Below are positions 1 through 6,400 of a stretch of DNA of 6,562 nucleotides, piece by piece. The DNA is from an uncultured Verrucomicrobiota bacterium (lineage in GTDB: Bacteria; Verrucomicrobiota; Kiritimatiellia; CAIVKH01): assembly GCA_937894535.1 (NCBI GenBank), contig CALBHI010000065.1:1-6562 (forward strand). The letters run 5' to 3'. Each line of letters starts with the position of its first letter. Position 1 is the stretch's first letter. A program made the position numbers and the translations under genes. Under the pieces are notes generated by a model. That model did not search any database, was not told the DNA's origin, and worked only from the letters and a program-made list of their open reading frames with translations.

Positions 1-2
1 CC

Positions 3-470
3 ATTCAAGTGAGCAGCGGATCGCCCGCCACCGGCGGGCGCTACAACTGGGGTGCCACCGGCGGCACCGACCGTGCCATCGGCTTCATGTCGTCGGGCAC
101 CTATGCATCCCCCAACAGTGTCATGCTGGGGTTCACCAACAATGCCGGCGGTACCATCACGCAGGCCGTGGTCGCCTTCACCTATGAACTCTACCGGCGG
201 AACTCCGCAGCCGCGACGAATACGTTTTATTACTCGACCGATGGCACGAACTGGACCGTCGTGGCCGAAGGCGGCAGCCCCAATTGGCCCACCGCTACAA
301 GTGTTTATGGATTCCCGATTGTAACCAGTTCGGTGACGCGGTCCGGTGTGACCATCGATGGATTGAACATTGCCACCGGGTCTCGCCTGTTCTTCCGCTG
401 GAATTTTAATACAACCGGCGGTAATTCGCAGGGCCTTGGCCTGGATGATTTCAGCGTGACCGTGCGCGTG
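3..470 (+). other. Jelly-roll-like domain J0 (C-terminal part), residues 1-156
   Basis: The window opens inside this domain. It contains G-G-T-D-R-A-I-G-F near residues 21-29, a run ending Y-E-L-Y-R, F-Y-Y-S-T-D-G-T-N-W-T-V-V in the middle, and R-L-F-F-R-W-N followed by G-L-G-L-D-D-F-S-V at the end. The pattern of 'GGTsDRAlG', 'lfxRW' and 'glaiDDfsv' is familiar from secreted Bacteroidota and Verrucomicrobiota proteins as a jelly-roll module, often beside lamin-tail or calcineurin-like domains. Here it is followed directly by CAD1. Its codon third positions are much more A/T-rich than those of most of the gene. No ligand can be deduced. The N-terminal strands lie outside the window. Confidence 0.6.
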
Positions 471-3400
471 GCCTCCGCCTCCGCCCCCGACGTCGCGGTC
501 TTGGGCAACAACACCCTGATTGCCGATGGTGATACCACCCCGGCCACCGCCGACCACACCGATTTCGGCCCCGTCGGCATCAACCAGTCGAACCTCGTCC
601 GCACCTTTACCGTCACCAACAGCGGCTCCGCCTCCCTGGGCCTCGGCACGGTGACCACCTCCGGCACCCACGCCGCCGATTTTATCGTGATCGCCCAACC
701 GGCCGCCTCGCTGGCCGCCGGAGGCACGACCACCTTCCAGGTCCGCTTTGATCCCTCCGCCGCCGGGCAACGCGACGCCACCCTGCAATTCACCAATAAC
801 GTCAGCGGAAAAAATCCGTACGACTTCGCCGTGCGCGGCACCGGCATGTTCGCCAGCATCCTGCGCAGCCCGGTATCGATCACCGTGACCTCAATGGTCG
901 GCTCCGCCCCCGCCAATGCCACCTTCGGCGTGACCAACGTCGGCCGCGGCCGCCTCGACTACACCATCACCACCAACGTGGCCTGGATGTCCGTCTCGCC
1001 CGTCTCCGCCCAACTCGCCGAACAAGCCGGCCAGCAGGAGACCATCACCTTTAACGCCACCGGCCTCGCCGCCGGCACCAGCAACGGCATCGTGACCATC
1101 ACCTCCGGCGATGCCTCGAACTCCCCGCACACCGTCAGCCTGAGCTGGATCATCACCAACATTCCGAACCCGACTGCCGTCTCCGCGACCGTGGACGGGC
1201 GCGAAATGGTCCGCCTCGCCTGGACCAAACTCTCCGACAAGAACGTGCTGATCGCCTACCGCGAAGGCAGCGCCCCCGGTTCCCCCGCCGACGGCACCGC
1301 CTACAACGCCGGCGATGCCCTGCCCGGCGGCGGCATCGTGGTGTACAACGGCAGCGCCGCTGCCCTCGAACACATCGTCCGCACCAATGCGACCCACTAC
1401 TATTCGTTCCACTCGGTGAACAACAACCACTACTCACCCGGCCTCGCCGACACCGCGATCACCACCTCCTACGGCGATGGCGAGATCGTCGAACCCGTCG
1501 CCTACACCAACGGCGTGACCCTCAACGGCGTGAACGGCGGCAACGGCTGGTCCGGTGCCTGGTCGGTCGGCTCCGGAACCTACACCGCCGAAACCTTCTC
1601 GCTCTCTTACGAAACCAACTATCCGAACAAGGCCGCCAACCGCATCCGCGTCGCCGACCCCGGCAACGGCGGCCAACCCTTCGCCACCCGCAGTTTCCCC
1701 GCCCGCACCTCCGGCAAACTCTACGTCGCCGCCGTGGTGGGCTACCAATTCCAGGGCCCGTGGAAATTCGCCGGCTTCTCGCTGATGTCGAACACCTCCG
1801 AAAAAGTATTCATCGGCAAGATTCCCAACAGCGAAAACAACCGGTTCGGCCTGACCGCCACGCGCAACGGGACCGATTACTCCGTCGCCAGCACCACCCT
1901 CGGCGACTTCAACACCAGCACCGGCAACGTGTATGTGATGATCGGTACCTACGACTTCGGCACCCGCGAGCTAAAGGCGAAGGTCTACAGCCGAACCCAA
2001 GGCATCCCGGAAACCGAACCGGGCTCGTGGGATGTCTCCCGCACCTTCGCCGTCGGCCACGCGAACAGCATCGACGGCATCCGCCTCGCCTCCGGTGCGC
2101 TGGGTGCTCCCGACGGTACGATCGGCCAGACCCTCTACGACGAAATCCGCGTCGCGAATACCTGGTCCGAACTGCTGCGCATCGTCGCCCAGCCTCAGAT
2201 CGCCGTGCTCGGCACGAACTTCGTTGGCCTCGGCACCACCAACACCCCCGCCGGCGCGAACGGCACCGACTTCGGCCGAACCACGGTCAGCGGTGGCACG
2301 GTGGACCGCACCTTTACCATCACCAACGTTGGCGAAGCCGCCCTCTCGGTCAGCGGCATTACCACCAGCGGTACCGAAGCCGCCGAGTTCACCATCCTCG
2401 CGCCCGCCTCGTTGCCCTTGACCGTGTCCCCGGGCGGTGCATCGAACCTGACCGTACGTTTTGATCCCGCCGCCTCCGGCGTTCGCACCGCCGCCGTGCT
2501 CGTCGCCAGCAACGACCCCGATGAACCCGTGATCGCCTTCCATGTGAGCGGTACCGGTTCGGTCGAAGCCACCGTCGCCACCGTCGCCGGTTCCGCCACC
2601 AACACCACCACCGCCACGGTTGGCGGTAACGTGACCGCTGATGGTTTTGCCCCGGTGACCAACCGCGGCGTGGTGTACAAGACCACCGCCGGCGTGACCA
2701 TCGCCGACAACAAGACCCAGTCCGGCAGCGGCACCGGCAGCTACACCGCCAACCTCTCCGGCCTGTCCGTCAACACCCGCTACTACTTCCGCGCCTACGC
2801 CCAGAACATCGCCGGCACCGCCCTCGGCTCCGAACTCGAGTTCTGGACCTGGGCCAATGTCCCGTCCGCCCCGACCGTCGGCAGTCCGACCATCAGCACC
2901 CTGAACGTCACCGTGAACGAAAACGGGAACCCCACCTCGACCCTGTTCTCGATCCAGACCACCAACAACAACCTCTTTGTCCAGACCAACGGCACCCTTG
3001 GCGCCACCGAACACTGGCGCACCGACTCGTCGTGGGGCACGGTCTCGGTGACCGGCCTCGGCTCCGGCTCGAACTTCGGCTTCCGCGTCCGCGCCCAGAA
3101 CGGGCAGGGGACCCTCACCGCCTGGAGCGCCCTCGGCAACGCCACCACCCTCGCCAATATCCCGACCGTCACCACCACCACCGCGAACCCGACCAACGCC
3201 TTCACCGCCACTTCCGGCGGCAACGTTACCGCCGACGGCGGTGCCTTCATCACCAACCGCGGCGTGGTCTGGGCCGTCTCGCCAACCACCCCGACCGTAC
3301 CCGGCACGCAGTCCACCAATGGCACCGGCACCGGCAGCTTCACCAGCATCCTCACCAACCTCGTTCCCGGCCAGACTTACAACTACCGCGCCTTCGCCCA

Positions 3401-6400
3401 GAACAGCGCCGGCATCGCCTACGGCACTACCCTCAACCTGACCACCCCGTGCTTCTCCGGGATTGTCACCGGCCTCTACGCCAGCGTGACCAACGACCAG
3501 GACTTCACCGCGACGTGGACCGCGTTCACCGGAGCAACCGGCTACCGCCTCGATGTCTCGACCAGCAGCACCTTTACCGTCGCTTCCGGAGGCAATTACG
3601 GCGTCGAAGTGTTCACCAACATGGGGGGTGGTACAATCAGTTCCTACCTGACCCGCCAATGGACGAATAACGGCGTTGCCTGGACAGGTTTCCTCGCCCG
3701 CACCGACCAAACCATCGATGGCTCAGCCATCACCCTGCAGAATGCCAACGGTTCCTACCTGATTTCCCAAGTCATCACGGGTGGCATTAATGAACTGCGC
3801 GTAACCCACCAGCTCAAGTTCACCGGTGCCGACTCGTTTGATATCTTCGTCAATAGCACCAAAGTCGCCACCAACATTGTTTACGGTTCCTCGGTGCTAA
3901 CCGCCATCGTCCAGAACATCGGGGTCAGCGGTGATTTTACCATCATGATCACCAACAAATCGGGTGGCCGCGTTGCCCTCGACAACCTGACCTGGACCAA
4001 CGGAGGCTCCGCCGCAAGTTTCGTGGACGGCTACTCGAACCGCACCGTCGCCGGCACCAGCCAGGCCGTGACCGGACTGACCGCTGGCGTGACTTACTAC
4101 TTCCGTGTGTTCGCCACCAACGCCTTTTGCGCCACCGATTCGTCGAGCACCTCCTCGGTGACCACGCTGGTCATCGCTCCCGATATCGAAGTGCGCGGCA
4201 ACAACCTCTCCATCGCCGACGGCGATGCAACACCGACCGTGACCGACCACACCGACTTCGGCCGCGTCGGCCTGGTGAACTCGAACTTCGTCCGCACCTT
4301 CACCATCACCAACAACGGCAACGCCACCCTGACCCTGAACAACGTGGCCATCGGCGGCACCCACGCCGCGAACTTCACCGTGATCAGCCAACCCTCGCTC
4401 AGCATCGCCGCCGGTGGCAGTTCGACCTTTCAGATCCGATTCGATCCATCCGCCGTTGGCGAGCGGAATGCCACCGTCTTCATCACCAACAACGTGACCG
4501 GCAAGACGCCGTATGATTTCGCCATCCGCGGCACCGGCGTGCAAGCCGGCATCGTCCGCAGCCCAACCACCATCAACGTGACCACGATGATCGGCTCCTC
4601 GACGACCGCCGGTTTCGGCGTGACCAACGGCGGCCTCGGCCAACTCATCTACACCGTCGCCACCAACGCCTCCTGGCTCAGCGTCTCGCCGACCGGCGCG
4701 ACCCTCGGCGAATCGGCCGGTCAGCAGCACACCGTCACGTTCAACGTGAACCAACTCGCCGCCGGGGTCTCGAATGCCACCATCACCCTCACCGACGGCA
4801 ATGCCTCGAACTCGCCGCAAACCATCGCCATCAGCCTGACCCTGACCAACATCCCCGATCCGACCGCCGTGGTGGTGACCAACGACGGACCCGAACTGAA
4901 CCGCCTCTCCTGGACCGCCCCCTCCGGCCTCGAAGTCCTCATCGTCCACAACGCCACCAACGCGCCCTCCGCCCTGGTCAATGGCACCAGCTACAGCATC
5001 GGTTCGACCGTCGGCTCCGATGGCTCGCGTGTCGTGTACAAGGGTTCAGCCTCGTCCGTGCAGCACGTGGTTCTGCCCGGCGTGGCCCAGCACTACGCCT
5101 TCCACGCCGTGAACAACAACCACTACTCGCCCGGTATCTCCAGCAACGTGGTTATGACCTCCTACCCGCCCAACCAGTCGATCGAGCAGTTCGCCTACAC
5201 CAACAGCGTGAACCTGAACGGGCTGAACGGCGGCGTGGGATGGACCAATGCCTGGTCGGATTCCAATCCCGGCGCGTTCACCATCCAGGACCTCAGTTTC
5301 GCCACCCAGACGAATTACCCCGCCACCGCCGCGAACAAGGTGATGGTCGATCCGCCCATCAACACCGAGCGTACCGCGTTCCGCTACTTCAACGCCGTGA
5401 CCACCGGCAAGGTGTACATCGGCTTCATGATGAATGTCGAATTTAGCGGCGCCAGCAAGTGGTCGGGCATCTCGTTCTACAACGGCGGGGCCGAGCAGTT
5501 GTTCTTCGGTGAAACCGGCGCGGCCGACCAGCGCCTCGCCGTCGGTGGCGTCACGTCCGACTACAACCTGAACGCAGGCCTCGGCAACGACTACCTGATC
5601 ATGGGTTTCTTCGACTTCGACAATGACATCGCCAAGGTGAATGCCTACTTCATCGGCACCCAGTCTGTGCCCGAGACCGAGCCGACCGGCTGGGCCGCTA
5701 CCAACGCCGGCCTGAGCGGCATCACCCGCATCGACGGAATACGCCTGGCTTCCGGCTCCTCCGCCGGCACTCCCGGCAAAACCTACTTCGATGAAATCCG
5801 CATCGGCCGCAGCTGGAAGGACATTATCCCGTCGTCCGGCGACCCCGGCATCGGCGTCAACCCGACCAACTTCACCTTGTCCGTGATGCAGGGTTCATCG
5901 CCCGGCAGTCAAAGCTTCGGCGTGACCAACACCGGCCTCGGCATCCTGAACCATGTCATCAGCACCAACGCCGACTGGATTTCGGTCAGCCCGGTCAGCG
6001 GTTCGCTCTCCGCCAACGCCGGCCAGCAACACACCATCACCTTCTCCACGTCGACCTTCACCCCCGGCACCTCGAACGCGACCATCACCATCACCGATGC
6101 GTTGGCCACCAACAGCCCCCGCACCGTGGCGGTCAGCGTCACCGTGACCGCCATCCCGCCGCCCGCCGCCGTATCCGTCCGCACCGATGGCCCGGAAATG
6201 AACCGGATCGGCTGGGCCAGCAACAACCTCGCCGTGCTCGTCCTGCGCAACAGCACCGACACTTTCACCGACCCGACCCAGGGCGTTCCCTACAACCGCG
6301 GCGACACCATCGGCTCCGCCACCGTGATCCACCGCAGCGCCACCTCGGCGGTCGAACACATCGTCAGCCCCGGCTCGACGAACTTCTACCGCGCCTACGC

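Larger units (their letters stand above)
486..2180 (+). repeat. Long internal repeat, copy A (CAD-BACON-FN3-jelly roll)
   Basis: The four-domain series CAD1, B1, FN3-like copy 1 and J1 recurs in the same order at 4179-5828. The CAD domains start 3,693 bases (1,231 codons) apart. Conserved landmarks in both copies are D-H-T-D-F-G, A-G-Q-Q-x-T, N-N-N-H-Y-S-P-G and I-D-G-I-R-L-A-S-G. This is a within-gene segmental duplication with considerable later divergence. Confidence 0.8.
4179..5828 (+). repeat. Long internal repeat, copy B (CAD-BACON-FN3-jelly roll)
   Basis: This is the second copy of the series, 45 bases shorter overall than copy A; nearly all of the difference lies in the jelly roll. 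The CAD part is collinear with copy A without gaps. Between the copies lie CAD2, three FN3 domains and the interrupted FN3, so the duplication is not simple tandem. Confidence 0.8.

Noticed and set aside
891..1430. A 179-codon minus-strand frame rich in Gly, Val and His
   Set aside because: Antisense shadow of BACON copy B1 and the FN3-like domain after it; no start context, motif or membrane segment supports it.
1760..2464. A 234-codon plus-strand frame in another phase
   Set aside because: The product is an Arg/His/Pro-rich string without structure, overlapping J1 and CAD2 in the correct frame. Typical +1 or +2 frame read-through of high-GC coding DNA.
1971..3710. A 579-codon open frame on the minus strand
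   Set aside because: Its translation is dominated by Gly, Ala, Val and Asp-Gly runs with no domain. It lies wholly antisense to recognisable domains. Strong C-ending codons on the plus strand leave few stop triplets in this reverse frame, which explains its length.
3588..4007. GGAGGC at both borders of the inserted domain as a possible target-site duplication
   Set aside because: Six bases coding Gly-Gly in a Gly-rich, GC-rich gene is expected by chance, and no terminal inverted repeats or transposase remnant are present. Kept only as a note on the boundary.
3897..4949. A 350-codon open frame on the minus strand
   Set aside because: It has the same low-complexity Gly/Ala/Val/His composition and lies in the same reverse-frame relation to the real gene; it is a by-product of codon bias across the CAD3-BACON part.
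5178..5828. Jelly rolls as glycoside hydrolases or lyases
   Set aside because: I could not find a conserved catalytic acid pair or family signature; the repeated landmarks are better explained as fold-core strands.
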